Source of the DNA: Methanobrevibacter sp.
GTDB lineage: Archaea; Methanobacteriota; Methanobacteria; Methanobacteriales; Methanobacteriaceae
Direction of reading: 5' to 3'
Length of the DNA: 64,000 nt
NCBI GenBank assembly: GCA_017459665.1
Contig: JAFUCN010000008.1
Coordinates: 1 to 64,000 of the forward strand
A program made the position numbers and the translations under genes. The notes under the pieces were generated by a model. It saw nothing but the letters and a program-made list of their open reading frames with translations, ran no database searches and had not been told where the DNA came from. Positions 1 through 8,707 of this stretch are shown in pieces (the stretch's first letter is position 1; every line of letters starts with the position of its first letter).

Positions 1-493
1 AGGTTCAATTACTCAAATGCCTATCTTAGTTATGCCTCAAGACGATATTACTCACCCAATTCCTGATTTAACCGGTTATATTACCGAAGGACAAATCGTA
101 TTAAGTAGGGAAATCTCAAGGAAAGGTATTTACCCTCCTGTAGACGTACTTCCTTCACTTTCTCGTTTGATGAGTGGTGGTATCGGCGGAGACAAAACTA
201 GGGATGACCACAGTGGTGTATCTGACCAACTCTATTCTGCATATGCAGAAGGTCGTGAACTAAGAGACTTAGTTGCGGTTGTAGGGGAAGAAGCACTTAC
301 TGAAAGGGATCAAAAATTCTTAGAGTTTGCTCAAGCATTTGAAGACCAATTCATTACCCAAAGTAAAGATGAAGATAGAACAATCTTCGAAACATTAGAT
401 CTTGGTTGGAATTTACTTAAAATCTTACCTAAAGCAGAACTCAAAAGGGTTAAAGAAGAATTTATTGAACAATACCTTCCAAAAGATGACTAA
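1..493 (+). CDS. atpB: A-type ATP synthase subunit B, C-terminal part (gene cut by window edge)
   Basis: This is the regulatory, non-catalytic B subunit of the archaeal A1A0 ATP synthase; it alternates with the A subunit in the A1 head on the cytoplasmic side. The reading frame is open from base 2, so the 5' part lies outside the window. The visible piece has the highly conserved B-subunit segment with [15 protein letters not shown], then the [12 protein letters not shown] and LPSLSRLM motifs, the GGDKTRDDH stretch, and an acidic C-terminal helical domain. atpD follows after 28 bp, the usual order of the A-ATPase operon. The assignment is very secure; only the start is unseen. Confidence 0.97.
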   Translation, partial: GSITQMPILVMPQDDITHPIPDLTGYITEGQIVLSREISRKGIYPPVDVLPSLSRLMSGGIGGDKTRDDHSGVSDQLYSAYAEGRELRDLVAVVGEEALTERDQKFLEFAQAFEDQFITQSKDEDRTIFETLDLGWNLLKILPKAELKRVKEEFIEQYLPKDD

Positions 494-521
494 TCTCATT
501 ACAGTAAATGTAGGTGATTAA

Positions 522-1208
522 ATGGCACAAGATATTATAGATGGAATTAATCCAACTCGTATGGAATTATTGTCTCTTAAAAATAGGACAAAACTTGCTG
601 TTAAAGGGCATGGTTTGCTTAAAGAGAAAAGGGACGCTTTAATTAAAGAGTTTTTTGATATCTTGGATCGTGTCAAAGGTATTCGTGAAAATGCAGAATT
701 AAGTCTAAAAGAAGCTAATGATGCTTTACTTGAAGCTCAAATTGCCATGGGTGATTTGGCTGTTAGAAAAGCAGCATTATCTGTTAAAGAATCTATTGAT
801 GTTGAAATCACATCAAGAAGTGTTATGGGTGTATCAGTACCGGTAACCAATGTTAAAATGGAAGAAAGGTCTATTATCGACAGAGGTTATGGTTTTTCAG
901 ACACTACCATACAATTAGACGAAGCTGCAAAGAAATTCGAGGAATCTCTTAAGTATTTAATTGAACTTGGTGAAGTAGAGAAAACTATTTTCTTACTCGC
1001 TGAAGAAATTGAAGCTACTAAACGTAGAGTAAATGCTTTAGAGCACATTATGATTCCAAGATTCCAAAATACTGAAAAGTATATTGATATGAGACTCCAA
1101 GAAATGGAAAGAGAAAACTTCGTTAGATTGAAAATGATTAGATCAACTATTGAGAAAAATGAAAAAGCTGCTGCTGCAGCTGAAGAAGCTTCTAAATCAG
1201 AAGCTTAA
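522..1208 (+). CDS. atpD: A-type ATP synthase subunit D
   Basis: Central-stalk subunit D of the A1A0 ATP synthase, a long antiparallel coiled coil that rotates inside the A3B3 head and couples proton or sodium flow to ATP synthesis. The 228 residues fit the family. The N-terminus carries the typical [25 protein letters not shown] pattern, a middle hairpin lies around residues 60-120, and a C-terminal helix contains [13 protein letters not shown]. The tail is rich in Ala, Glu and Lys. It starts at ATG 522 behind a GGTGATTAA ribosome-binding region. It is the last recognisable ATP synthase gene of the operon. Confidence 0.97.
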   Translation: MAQDIIDGINPTRMELLSLKNRTKLAVKGHGLLKEKRDALIKEFFDILDRVKGIRENAELSLKEANDALLEAQIAMGDLAVRKAALSVKESIDVEITSRSVMGVSVPVTNVKMEERSIIDRGYGFSDTTIQLDEAAKKFEESLKYLIELGEVEKTIFLLAEEIEATKRRVNALEHIMIPRFQNTEKYIDMRLQEMERENFVRLKMIRSTIEKNEKAAAAAEEASKSEA

Positions 1209-1256
1209 ATTTTTCTTAATATTTTTCATTTTCTTCTATTTTTATTTATTTTTTGA
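1209..1256 (+). terminator. U-rich stop region after atpD
   Basis: Directly after the atpD stop the + strand has several runs of four to six T over about 45 bases and no hairpin. Archaeal RNA polymerase terminates at such T-runs. Since a further small gene with its own ribosome-binding site lies downstream, termination may be partial. Confidence 0.45.
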
Positions 1257-1355
1257 TTTAAAAAGTTAAATAGAGTTTATTTTTAAAAATATGTTTTTTA
1301 ATTAAGTTACTGTAAAAATATTTTTTACTAGAAATTATCAAAAACAGGTGTAAAA

Positions 1356-1505
1356 GTGAAAAGAAATCCAATTGACCAATTTATGAAGGATCCTGATAAT
1401 AAAGCTAAATTATTTGTTTGGATTACATGGGCTATGGTCATTACTACTTTTATGATAACAATTGGAGTGATATTGTTTATTTTGTACCTCGTAGGTATTC
1501 TATAA
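1356..1505 (+). CDS. 49-residue single-pass membrane protein downstream of the ATP synthase operon
   Basis: A small gene starting at GTG 1356, with an AGGTG ribosome-binding motif at 1346-1350. The protein has a short charged N-terminus (about residues 1-18, with KRNPIDQFMKDPDN) followed by one hydrophobic helix (about 19-49) that runs to the C-terminus. No family is recognised. It sits 147 bp behind atpD on the same strand, so it could be an accessory membrane peptide of the ATP synthase locus, but that is only context. Its last 29 bp overlap the end of the convergent ATP-grasp gene. Spacing, start signal and the protein-like sequence make it credible. Confidence 0.6.
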   Translation: MKRNPIDQFMKDPDNKAKLFVWITWAMVITTFMITIGVILFILYLVGIL

Positions 1506-2661
1506 TTGATTTATTAACAATTTCGCTAGTTAATTCTACTTTTTTATACAATTTTTCAAAATCTTTATCTTTGTCTATTATTGTAAGCAATGGCTCTGAT
1601 TTTTCGGTAATTGATCCGACATGGGGCAGGTCATAGATATTGTCTAAATTGATATTTTCATATTTGTTTCTTACCGGTGAGTAAATTATTTTTTTATAGG
1701 AATAATATTGTGGTTTTCCAACATCAATTATCTCACCTTGGCATGCCTTGATATGTGCTTCAAGCATATTGATTTTAAGTGATTTTTCCACACATTCGAA
1801 TGTTCCCTGAATTCTCGGATTTATTTCGATTACATATAATCCGTTTTCGTTAAGGATATAATCAACACCATTTGAACCTATCAGATTAAATTTTTTTGAT
1901 AATATTTCGGAGGTTTCATTCATTTTATAATTTATTTCATCAATATTTTCAACATCGCTCATGATTGATTTTTCACTTAATGGTACGATGTTTCCAACGT
2001 ATACAAAACTGTTGTTGTTTTCAAAATCGTTTTCAGTTAGCAATCTTGAATTTATTATTGTTTTTGCATCACTTTTGCTTGCAAGTACTGATGAGCTCAA
2101 GTTGATTCCAGTTACATATTCTTGCATGATGTATTTGCTATCATTAAATTCTAAATTCAAATCATTATCTGCAAGTTGCACACCATACCCTCCACTTCCT
2201 TGAAGTGGTTTTAAAATAAATCGAGTGTTTGAATAAGATTTGATAATTTCATTAACTTCACCTATATCACTTACACAAAAAGTCATAGGGGTTAAAAATT
2301 CATTTTCAATTTCTTTAAAAAATTTGAATTTGTTTTCGATATTTCCAATTTCCGTATTTCCCAAAATCTTCTTTCGATCATTTTTTGAAAAGTCTGTTGG
2401 GGAAACACCTGAAACAGGTATGATATAGTCAACCTCCTCGATGTAGTCTGCTGAAACTTCCAGAAGGATTTCACTATTGAACTGATTTTCAAACTCTCCG
2501 CAACTTTCACCATAACTTTCCTTTAGAATGATTTTCTGGTTTTTGACAGCTGGTGTGTCCTGTGTTGAAAAATAGCTTGTGGAATATATTTCATAATCTA
2601 GTTTTAATGCACTGTTAAGCATACTTCTTGTATCAATTCCAATAAGTAACAGCTTTTTCAT
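1477..2661 (-). CDS. ATP-grasp domain protein (COG2232-like carboligase)
   Basis: A 394-residue ATP-grasp enzyme. It opens with a Rossmann-like preATP-grasp segment (KKLLLIGIDTRSMLNSALKLDY), then has the nucleotide-binding part with FILKPLQGSGGYGV around residues 145-160, and the metal-binding segment with VIEINPRIQGTFE near residue 280. Such proteins make a C-N bond between a carboxylate and an amine through an acylphosphate. Methanogens use related enzymes in cofactor synthesis (MfnD for methanofuran is one), but this protein is longer than MfnD and looks closer to COG2232. The exact substrate cannot be read from sequence. It begins at ATG 2661, 28 bp from a tRNA gene on the same strand. 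Confidence 0.8.
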   Translation of the reverse strand: MKKLLLIGIDTRSMLNSALKLDYEIYSTSYFSTQDTPAVKNQKIILKESYGESCGEFENQFNSEILLEVSADYIEEVDYIIPVSGVSPTDFSKNDRKKILGNTEIGNIENKFKFFKEIENEFLTPMTFCVSDIGEVNEIIKSYSNTRFILKPLQGSGGYGVQLADNDLNLEFNDSKYIMQEYVTGINLSSSVLASKSDAKTIINSRLLTENDFENNNSFVYVGNIVPLSEKSIMSDVENIDEINYKMNETSEILSKKFNLIGSNGVDYILNENGLYVIEINPRIQGTFECVEKSLKINMLEAHIKACQGEIIDVGKPQYYSYKKIIYSPVRNKYENINLDNIYDLPHVGSITEKSEPLLTIIDKDKDFEKLYKKVELTSEIVNKSIIEYLRGTK

Positions 2662-2688
2662 AAATTATCAATAAAAAAAGTTTTTATA

Positions 2689-2760
2689 TAGTCCCGAGCG
2701 GAGTCGAACCGCCGTCTCCGGGTCCAAAGCCTAGAAGGATTACCACTACCCTACGGGACT
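2689..2760 (-). tRNA. tRNA-Gln (anticodon UUG)
   Basis: Read on the minus strand, the acceptor halves AGTCCCG and CGGGACT pair perfectly. A D arm with GGTAGTGGTAATCC is present, the anticodon loop is CTTTGGA (anticodon TTG; its complement is at 2725-2727), and the T arm has GGCGG, TTCGACT and CCGCT. Position 73 is A and CCA is not encoded. In the anticodon stem one pair, 29-41, is an A-C mismatch. The A1-U72 pair and UUG anticodon fit archaeal tRNA-Gln, which is charged by the Glu-tRNA amidotransferase route. Confidence 0.93.
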
Positions 2761-2816
2761 ATGACTGTTGTAGTGTATACAACATTTAATATATATTTAT
2801 TATGTACTATTTAAAC

Positions 2817-3215
2817 CTATCGGTTATTTGACAATTTTTGATAAAATAAGCATTTATCGTGCCACATACAATTAAAACAGATTTTAGACACGCTTTCCTT
2901 TGAATCAAAAATTTCATCAATTTTTTCAAATAATTCAATTGAATTATATCCTTTTGAGATGTCTAATTTTGTTAACACTTCATTGTCCATGCTGATGATT
3001 CTTTCATTTTGTGCTGTGTTTTCACACAGGTCATTCTTTAAGTTAGGACATGCCTTGCAAATGTCGTCGGGCGTGTTGGTAATTAAAACAGTGGTGTTTT
3101 TAAGTTTGCGCTTTGAGTTAATGTCACTCATGTTTTCAGTAAAGTCTTCATCATAGCCGTACCCCTGAAAACCTTTAAGACATAATAAGTGATGTCCTCT
3201 TAAAATAAGTTTCAT
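2817..3215 (-). CDS. DUF1284 family protein with conserved cysteines
   Basis: A 132-residue protein of the DUF1284 family, recognisable by the N-terminal signature LRGHHLLCLKGFQGYGY. It has two cysteine groups: C..C....CxxC near residues 52-65 (DDICKACPNLKNDLCE) and CFNCMWHDKC near residues 113-122. These could bind an iron-sulfur cluster or zinc. The function is unknown. It ends about 55 bp from the tRNA-Gln gene and lies in a run of minus-strand genes behind bioY. Confidence 0.8.
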   Translation of the reverse strand: MKLILRGHHLLCLKGFQGYGYDEDFTENMSDINSKRKLKNTTVLITNTPDDICKACPNLKNDLCENTAQNERIISMDNEVLTKLDISKGYNSIELFEKIDEIFDSKESVSKICFNCMWHDKCLFYQKLSNNR

Positions 3216-3235
3216 TTAAATCAAAAATAAAAAAG

Positions 3236-3256
3236 AAAAGGTATTAAAACCTTTTT
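3236..3256 (-). terminator. Stem-loop terminator of bioY
   Basis: The 7-bp arms AAAAGGT (3236-3242) and ACCTTTT (3249-3255) flank a 6-nt loop and overlap the bioY stop codon. On the minus strand the stem is followed by CTTTTTTATTTTTG, a good U-rich tail. Confidence 0.6.
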
Positions 3257-3866
3257 AGTCTTTTGGTAAAAATACTTTTGAAACAGATGCTGCACCTAAT
3301 ATTTTTACAATATCTCCTGCAATGAATGGAACAAGACCCATCATTAAAAGATTAACAATGCCGACTGTTGCTCCTTGAGTTAAGCTCATCCATAATGCAA
3401 GGCCGATAAGTCCTGGAATGTAGATTAATGCAAAGTTTGCAACTCCGATGACAAGAGCCATTCTTGTAAAGTTACGTGCTTTTGCATACTTATCAGTAAT
3501 TGCACCAATAAAGTATGATGCAATGATAAATCCTATGAAGAATCCGCAGGTTGAACCTAAGAAGATTTCAAGTCCTCCGGTCATTCCTCCAAACCAAGGA
3601 ATAAATGCAATACCTAAAACAACATATAATATTTGGCTTAAACATCCGTATTTTCTACCTAATAATAAACCAGAACATAATACTGCAAAGGTTTGTGCAG
3701 TTATAGGAACTGGAGTCCATGGGAGCGGAATAATGATTTGAGCCATTATACCAGTAAAACATGCCATTATAAGGGACATGAGTATCTTGGTTGCAGTACT
3801 AGCATCTTGAATTCTTTCAAAAATGTTTTTTCTTGTACTGTAGTAATTTTCCATATTAATATTCAT
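3255..3866 (-). CDS. bioY: BioY biotin transporter substrate-binding component
   Basis: BioY is the membrane-embedded biotin-binding (S) component of an energy-coupling-factor transporter. The sequence has about six hydrophobic segments and family motifs: IIPLPWTPVPITAQTFAV near residue 45, LLLGRKYGC, and the glycine-rich segment around FGGMTGGLEIFLGSTCGFFIGF. The start is ATG 3866, because a GGAGG motif (complement at 3874-3878) sits 7 nt upstream; a longer frame from 3887 would translate through this ribosome-binding site. No EcfA/EcfT genes are adjacent, so it either shares a distant energy module or works alone. Confidence 0.93.
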   Translation of the reverse strand: MNINMENYYSTRKNIFERIQDASTATKILMSLIMACFTGIMAQIIIPLPWTPVPITAQTFAVLCSGLLLGRKYGCLSQILYVVLGIAFIPWFGGMTGGLEIFLGSTCGFFIGFIIASYFIGAITDKYAKARNFTRMALVIGVANFALIYIPGLIGLALWMSLTQGATVGIVNLLMMGLVPFIAGDIVKILGAASVSKVFLPKD

Positions 3867-3896
3867 TTTTTTTCCTCCAATTTCCAATTAGTTAAT

Positions 3897-5141
3897 CTAA
3901 TCTATTGTGATTATTTTAACGTTTTGTGGTTTTTTGACAATATTAACGGATTTGAAAGCTACTAATTTTTTAATGCCTTTTTGAGATGCCACATCGACTA
4001 ATCTTTGAGAGATTACTCCGTCAAATATGACTGTATCTGCAGTGCCATCTATGTTTTTAATTTCTTCATAGATGTTTTCCACTTCAACTTCTTTGGTCAT
4101 GTTCAATGCTTCATCTAAAATAGCTCCGCTTCCAGAGCCTTCAAATTCTTTTAACATGTCTTTCATTAAACTGACTTCGTCATCTTCAATTTCTGGTTCT
4201 TTAACAACAGGTTTTTCTTCACGGCGATTGTATTTTTGTTTTCTATTGTGTCTATCATTTCTGTCGTGACGTCTGTTGTTTTCTTTTTTATTGTTGTCAT
4301 TTAGAATATTTGAAGTAGCTAAAAATTGCGCAGTTGGTACTTTGTCTCTAAGAGCAACTAAGACTTCATCTTTTTCCAAGTCTTCAACTTCTTTTCCTTT
4401 CGGTGCACGGGTAATGTAGTCAACGTCACCGATTTGCAGAAGTTCTTTTAAGATGAGTTCTCCGCCTCTGTCACCATCAACAAATGCGGTTGTGGTTCTT
4501 TTTTTACTTAGTTCTCCAATGGAGCGAGGCACACTTACTCCTTCAACCGCCACGGTATTTTTAATACCGTATTTTAATAAGTTTAAAACATCGCTACGTC
4601 CTTCCACCACGATGATTGCATCGGATGTGTGGATGCTAGGACCAGCAGGAAGACGGTCTTCACCGTATTCAGAGATTTCATGTACACGCATTGCTTCTCT
4701 TACTTCTTCAATCATTCTCATGCTGGTTGGACCAACGCTTTCAACCATGTTTTTGTAAATTTCTTTAGCACGGTTAACGACTTGTTCCCTTTTAACAGCT
4801 CTTACATCTTCAACTTTTGTGGTGTGAATTTCAGCTTCACAAGGACCTACACGATTAATAGTTTCAAGAGATGCTGCCAAAATGGCGGTTTCAACTCTGT
4901 CTAAACTGGAGGGAATTACGATTTCACCTTTAGCTCTTCCACTGTTGGAGTGGATGTTAACTTGGATTCTTCCGATTCTTCCGGTTCTTTGGAGTTCTCT
5001 TAAATCTAAATCATTACTAAGTAAGCCTTCAGTTTGTCCAAATACTGCACCAACAACATCAGGTTTTTCTACAATACCGTTAGCAGTAATTTGGGCATGA
5101 ATTAAATATTTTGTTGTAGTTAATTCTTCACCTTTTCCCAT
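3897..5141 (-). CDS. dnaG: Archaeal DnaG-like primase
   Basis: Archaeal DnaG has a central Toprim domain, associates with the exosome in several archaea and has primase activity in some. The Toprim residues are clear: E180 in VVEGRSD and D222/D224 in FVDGDRGG. The N-terminal part holds QTEGLL and the RGRIGRIQV-like region. A low-complexity basic stretch rich in Asn, Arg and Lys (about residues 282-305) is followed by an acidic segment and a C-terminal domain. At 414 residues the length is normal. Start ATG 5141 lies 7 nt behind GGAGG. bioY starts 30 bp downstream, so the two may be cotranscribed. Confidence 0.95.
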   Translation of the reverse strand: MGKGEELTTTKYLIHAQITANGIVEKPDVVGAVFGQTEGLLSNDLDLRELQRTGRIGRIQVNIHSNSGRAKGEIVIPSSLDRVETAILAASLETINRVGPCEAEIHTTKVEDVRAVKREQVVNRAKEIYKNMVESVGPTSMRMIEEVREAMRVHEISEYGEDRLPAGPSIHTSDAIIVVEGRSDVLNLLKYGIKNTVAVEGVSVPRSIGELSKKRTTTAFVDGDRGGELILKELLQIGDVDYITRAPKGKEVEDLEKDEVLVALRDKVPTAQFLATSNILNDNNKKENNRRHDRNDRHNRKQKYNRREEKPVVKEPEIEDDEVSLMKDMLKEFEGSGSGAILDEALNMTKEVEVENIYEEIKNIDGTADTVIFDGVISQRLVDVASQKGIKKLVAFKSVNIVKKPQNVKIITID

Positions 5142-5582
5142 ATTTAAGCCTCCTAAGCTTATTAATCGGGATAATTTATGTGATCTAAAAATTTAATGAT
5201 TTTTAGTAGATAAATTATACGATAAACATATTTATTCTTCAGTCTTAAGACCTTTTATACACTAAAAAAAGAGTTGATACATCTGGAGTGGGTTACTATT
5301 AAGGTTTTATTATATTTTCTAGTTTATTGCTTGATTTTTAATTTTAAACTTTATAACTTTATATTTTTCCTTAATACTAATTTTTCTCCTGTCTTTGAAT
5401 TAATTATGAATTAATAATAATGAATAATGTAATAAACTCAAATTGAGCGTATAATAATTGTAAAGTATTTTTTTCTAATACTACATTAATTAATTTTGGT
5501 AAAACTAATATATAAAATCTGTTATATATTTTAATGGTGTAGTTCAATATATTATACAAGTGAGAAAAATATTGGTGAAGTC
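5142..5582. promoter_or_regulatory. Divergent intergenic region between dnaG and the RraA-like gene
   Basis: About 440 bp of very AT-rich DNA without a convincing gene. It must hold the dnaG promoter (minus) and the promoter of the gene at 5583 (plus). Candidate TATA elements for the latter are TATATAAA at about 5508-5515 and TTATATATT around 5522-5530; the second is placed for a 5' leader of about 30 nt. A 7-bp hairpin (TAAAAAT/ATTTTTA) near 5186-5205 is the only noticeable structure. Confidence 0.5.
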
Positions 5583-6320
5583 ATGTCAATAAGTCCAAAA
5601 GATGTTTTAAATAAGAATAAAAACTTAAACAAACGTATTGATGTAGAAAAAATTAATCTTGAAGATGTCACTGTTGAAGATTTAAAATTCAACGGTAAAA
5701 ATTATGAAAAACATATCAACTTAATTTCTTTACTTGAAAGCGTTTCAGCATGCCAGATTTCTGATGCTTATAATGGAATTTCAAAAAGGCCTGGAACCAT
5801 TCAAAATATTAAGCCAATCAACAATCATAAAGTCTGGGGTAAAATATTCACTGCTGAAACTGACAGTGACGACTGGGGAACTTCCGCCCAGGCAATTGAT
5901 GCTGCAGAAGAGGGGGACATACTGTTCTTTAAAGTCAGTGATGACAAAAAGGCTATATGGGGTGAACTGGCTTCAACATGTGCCCGTGACAATGGAATCA
6001 AAGCGACTGTTATTTATGGTGCAGCACGTGATTTGGATGCACTTTTATACATGGATTATCCAGTATTTGCAAGTAATTTCTGTCCAAATGCAGGATCTCC
6101 ACTGGGGCTTGGCAGACTGAACGAGACTATTGACGTGGAAGGCACTCAAATAAATCCTGATGACTTTTTCTTTGGAGATGAAAGCGGTGTTGTTGTCATA
6201 CCAAAAGAGTTATTCAATCAGACCATGATTGCAACTTTGGCGGTCAAGGTCAAAGAGGCAAAAATCATCGATATGATAGATGATGGCATGACTCTAGCAG
6301 AGATTGTCGGGCTAAAATGA
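5583..6320 (+). CDS. RraA/HMG-aldolase superfamily protein
   Basis: A 245-residue protein of the superfamily that contains RraA (an RNase E inhibitor in bacteria), HMG/CHA aldolases and proteins formerly called dimethylmenaquinone methyltransferases. The family signature is visible: GELASTCARDNGIKATVIYGAARDLDAL, in which the first Gly/Glu and the final Arg-Asp of the second half form the metal-dependent site of the aldolases, then GDESGVVVIP near residue 200. The first 55 residues are a family-atypical extension. In methanogens related domains are fused to hexulose-phosphate synthase; this one stands alone. The substrate is unknown; an aldolase or decarboxylase role is possible. Confidence 0.75.
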   Translation: MSISPKDVLNKNKNLNKRIDVEKINLEDVTVEDLKFNGKNYEKHINLISLLESVSACQISDAYNGISKRPGTIQNIKPINNHKVWGKIFTAETDSDDWGTSAQAIDAAEEGDILFFKVSDDKKAIWGELASTCARDNGIKATVIYGAARDLDALLYMDYPVFASNFCPNAGSPLGLGRLNETIDVEGTQINPDDFFFGDESGVVVIPKELFNQTMIATLAVKVKEAKIIDMIDDGMTLAEIVGLK

Positions 6321-6435
6321 AATAGAAAACCTTTTAAATATAAAGCAATATTTATATATAAATATATCGATAAGTTTATATATGATGACTCTCTAATTAT
6401 ATAAATGATACAGATTTGATTTTAAGTTTGATTTT

Positions 6436-6723
6436 ATGAAATTTTTAGGAAACAGTTTGCATATTGCAAACTCAGGAAAACTGATAGCACGATCCGATAA
6501 GACACCTTCACCAGGTGCAATTGTTTTTGACAGCAATAAAAACAAAATAGGAAAGGTCGGCTATGTGTTTGGACCCACAAAAAAACCATACATTTCCATT
6601 CGCCTATTTAAATCAGCGAACAGGAAAAGCATTCAAAAAAATTGTGGAGAAAAACTGTTTGTATCAAAAGCAAAATCGAAAAAACCTAGAAAAAGGAGGA
6701 TGAAAGCACGACACAAGAAATAA
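6436..6723 (+). CDS. gar1: H/ACA RNA-protein complex component Gar1
   Basis: Gar1 is the small beta-barrel protein that binds Cbf5 in the archaeal H/ACA ribonucleoprotein for RNA-guided pseudouridylation of rRNA. The 95 residues show the typical pattern: [16 protein letters not shown], then [30 protein letters not shown], and a very basic tail. TATA-like sequences (TTTATATAT) lie 45-85 bp upstream. The 3' end overlaps the conserved upstream coding region of TFB, so gar1 and tfb form a tight operon, as in other Methanobacteriales. Confidence 0.92.
   Translation: MKFLGNSLHIANSGKLIARSDKTPSPGAIVFDSNKNKIGKVGYVFGPTKKPYISIRLFKSANRKSIQKNCGEKLFVSKAKSKKPRKRRMKARHKK
6694..6710 (+). promoter_or_regulatory. 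Strong Shine-Dalgarno motif without a matching start codon for TFB
   Basis: AGGAGG at 6694-6699 directly touches an ATG at 6700 that belongs to the gar1 frame and is too close to be used. In the TFB frame the codons at ideal spacing are AGC (6705) and ACG (6708). This is the only strong ribosome-binding motif near the TFB 5' end. Confidence 0.5.
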
Positions 6724-6779
6724 AAGAAACTCCAAGAAGAGGACAAGCCAGATCAAGGAGAACTGAAGAACAAAGAGAA

Positions 6780-7700
6780 GTGTATAATGCTGAAAGACGT
6801 ACTGTATGTCCTGAATGTGGTTCTGAAGATTTGTTTGCTGATTATGAAAGAGCCGAAGTTATCTGTAATAACTGTAACTTAGTTATTGACGAAAACCTTG
6901 TAGATATGGGTCCTGAATGGAGAGCATTCGACCACGAACAAAGAGACAAACGTACAAGGGTAGGAGCTCCAATTACATACACTATTCACGATAAAGGTTT
7001 ATCTACCATGATTGATTGGAGGAATAAAGACATCTACGGTCGTGATATTCCTGCAAGAAACAGAGCTCAATGGTACAGATTAAGAAAATGGCAAAGAAAA
7101 ATTAGGATTTCCGGTGCAACCGAAAGAAACCTGGCATTTGCACTAAGTGAACTTGACCGTGACTCTTCAAGATTAGGTCTTCCAAGAAGTGTAAGGGAAG
7201 CAGCGTCCGTGGTTTACAGGAGTGCTGTAGATAACAAACTAATCAGAGGAAGAAGTATCGAAGGAGTAGTTGCAGCTTCTCTATATGCTGCATGCAGACG
7301 TTGTAATGTGCCACGTACTTTAGATGAAATTGCCGAAGTGTCCCGTGTAACCAAAAAAGAAGTGGGTCGTACTTACAGATTCTTAACCCGTGAGTTAAAC
7401 ATCAAATTGCCGCCAACTTCTCCAGTAGACTATGTTCCAAGATTCGCATCTGAACTAGGATTATCTGGTGAAGCACAATCCAAAGCTATTGAAATTATCG
7501 AAAAGGCAATGGAAAAAGGTTTGACTTCAGGTCGTGGACCTACTGGTGTGGCTGCAGCCGCATTATATATTGCATCCGTTTTACTCGGTGAGAGAAAAAC
7601 ACAAAGGGATGTTGCAGATATTGCAGGCGTAACTGAAGTTACAATACGTAACAGATACAAAGAATTAACTGAGCAATTAGAAATGGGTGTAACTTTATAA
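6780..7700 (+). CDS. tfb: Transcription initiation factor B (TFB)
   Basis: TFB recruits RNA polymerase to TBP-bound promoters. It has the N-terminal zinc ribbon (CPECGS...CNNCNLV, about residues 10-30 from this GTG), the B-reader/linker region ([21 protein letters not shown]), and two cyclin-like repeats, the second with the helix-turn-helix [23 protein letters not shown]. The start is doubtful. GTG 6780 is the first permitted start codon but lacks a clear ribosome-binding site, while the frame stays open back to 6690 and encodes a charged segment typical of TFB N-termini. An AGGAGG sits at 6694-6699. The true start may be a non-AUG codon such as ACG 6708, or a frameshift may hide it. Confidence 0.93.
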   Translation: MYNAERRTVCPECGSEDLFADYERAEVICNNCNLVIDENLVDMGPEWRAFDHEQRDKRTRVGAPITYTIHDKGLSTMIDWRNKDIYGRDIPARNRAQWYRLRKWQRKIRISGATERNLAFALSELDRDSSRLGLPRSVREAASVVYRSAVDNKLIRGRSIEGVVAASLYAACRRCNVPRTLDEIAEVSRVTKKEVGRTYRFLTRELNIKLPPTSPVDYVPRFASELGLSGEAQSKAIEIIEKAMEKGLTSGRGPTGVAAAALYIASVLLGERKTQRDVADIAGVTEVTIRNRYKELTEQLEMGVTL

Positions 7701-7973
7701 TTGCTCTTAAATTTGATTAATGAAGGTTTAAACCTTATTAATCTTTCTTTTTTTAATTTGTCAACTTTTAATTACATTTTTATTTTTGTTTATATGGGGC
7801 CATTTGAGTAATTTTTAGAGCATCATTCTTTATTTTTCATTTTTCATGTTATACTTTTATATAAGTTTAATTAATTAATGAATTTTTATTAATATTTAAA
7901 TATCATTAATTATATATTGTTATATGACTCATAAAAATAGAGTTTTTTTTAAATAATTTAAAAGGTGTATAAT

Positions 7974-8684
7974 ATGAATATAAGTGAAATTATAAGTGAT
8001 GCTTTAGTATACCCATTTAACAATATTAAAGCATTAGTAATATATATAATTTTAGGAATCATTGCAGGAATTGTTGCTGGAGGCACTGTTGTTGCAATGG
8101 CTGCAGGTATAGCAGCTAATAATACATTGGCTGCAGCAGGATCTGGAATAATCGGACTCATAATTGCTTTAATTATTTCATTTGTAATTTCCGGTTATGG
8201 ATTAGACGTAATAAAATATGGTATAAACAGAGATGCTGGTTCTCCTGGACTTGACTTTATGAGACAATTTGTAAACGGTGTAAAATTATTAGTTGTAAAC
8301 ATTGTTTACTTTATCGTTCCAATTATAATCGGCGCTATTTTAGCTGTTATTTTCCAACACTGGTTATCAGGTATAATAACTGCAATTTTATTCATAATCT
8401 TTGCATTGGCAGCTATTATGGGTCAATGCAGATTGGCTAAAACCGAAGATTTAGGAAACGCTTTAGCAATCGGTGAAGCAATTGGAGATATCTCAAGAGT
8501 TGGAATCTTAAAACTTATTGTATTCATTATCGTAGTTTTCATCATAGCATTTATTATAACATTCATTGTAATGGCTATTACTAACTGGAACGCTACTGTT
8601 GGCGGAATATTGATGGGTATTTTAAGTGTTTACCTAACATTCTTTGTTGCAAGAGCAACCGGTTTATTATACTCTAATGTATAA
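7974..8684 (+). CDS. DUF4013-type membrane protein
   Basis: A 236-residue integral membrane protein with about six hydrophobic helices, rich in Ile, Ala and Gly. The N-terminus (ISEIISDALVYPFNNIKALVIYIILGII) matches the DUF4013 group common in Methanobrevibacter and other Methanobacteriales. The function is unknown. Start ATG 7974 is preferred over GTG 7965 because AGGTG (7963-7967) lies 6 nt before it. It is monocistronic, with a 270-bp AT-rich leader region that holds TATA-like elements around 7910-7925. Confidence 0.75.
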   Translation: MNISEIISDALVYPFNNIKALVIYIILGIIAGIVAGGTVVAMAAGIAANNTLAAAGSGIIGLIIALIISFVISGYGLDVIKYGINRDAGSPGLDFMRQFVNGVKLLVVNIVYFIVPIIIGAILAVIFQHWLSGIITAILFIIFALAAIMGQCRLAKTEDLGNALAIGEAIGDISRVGILKLIVFIIVVFIIAFIITFIVMAITNWNATVGGILMGILSVYLTFFVARATGLLYSNV

Positions 8685-8707
8685 ATAAACCATCTTTTTT
8701 TCTTTTT

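Noticed and set aside
1418-1636. Open frame of 72 codons on the + strand
   Set aside because: It lies across the small membrane-protein gene and antisense to the ATP-grasp gene, has an unnatural Tyr/Ser-rich sequence and no ribosome-binding site.
6700-6723. Programmed -1 frameshift joining gar1 to TFB
   Set aside because: The end of gar1 (CAC AAG AAA TAA) has no slippery heptamer, and a Gar1-TFB fusion makes little biological sense.
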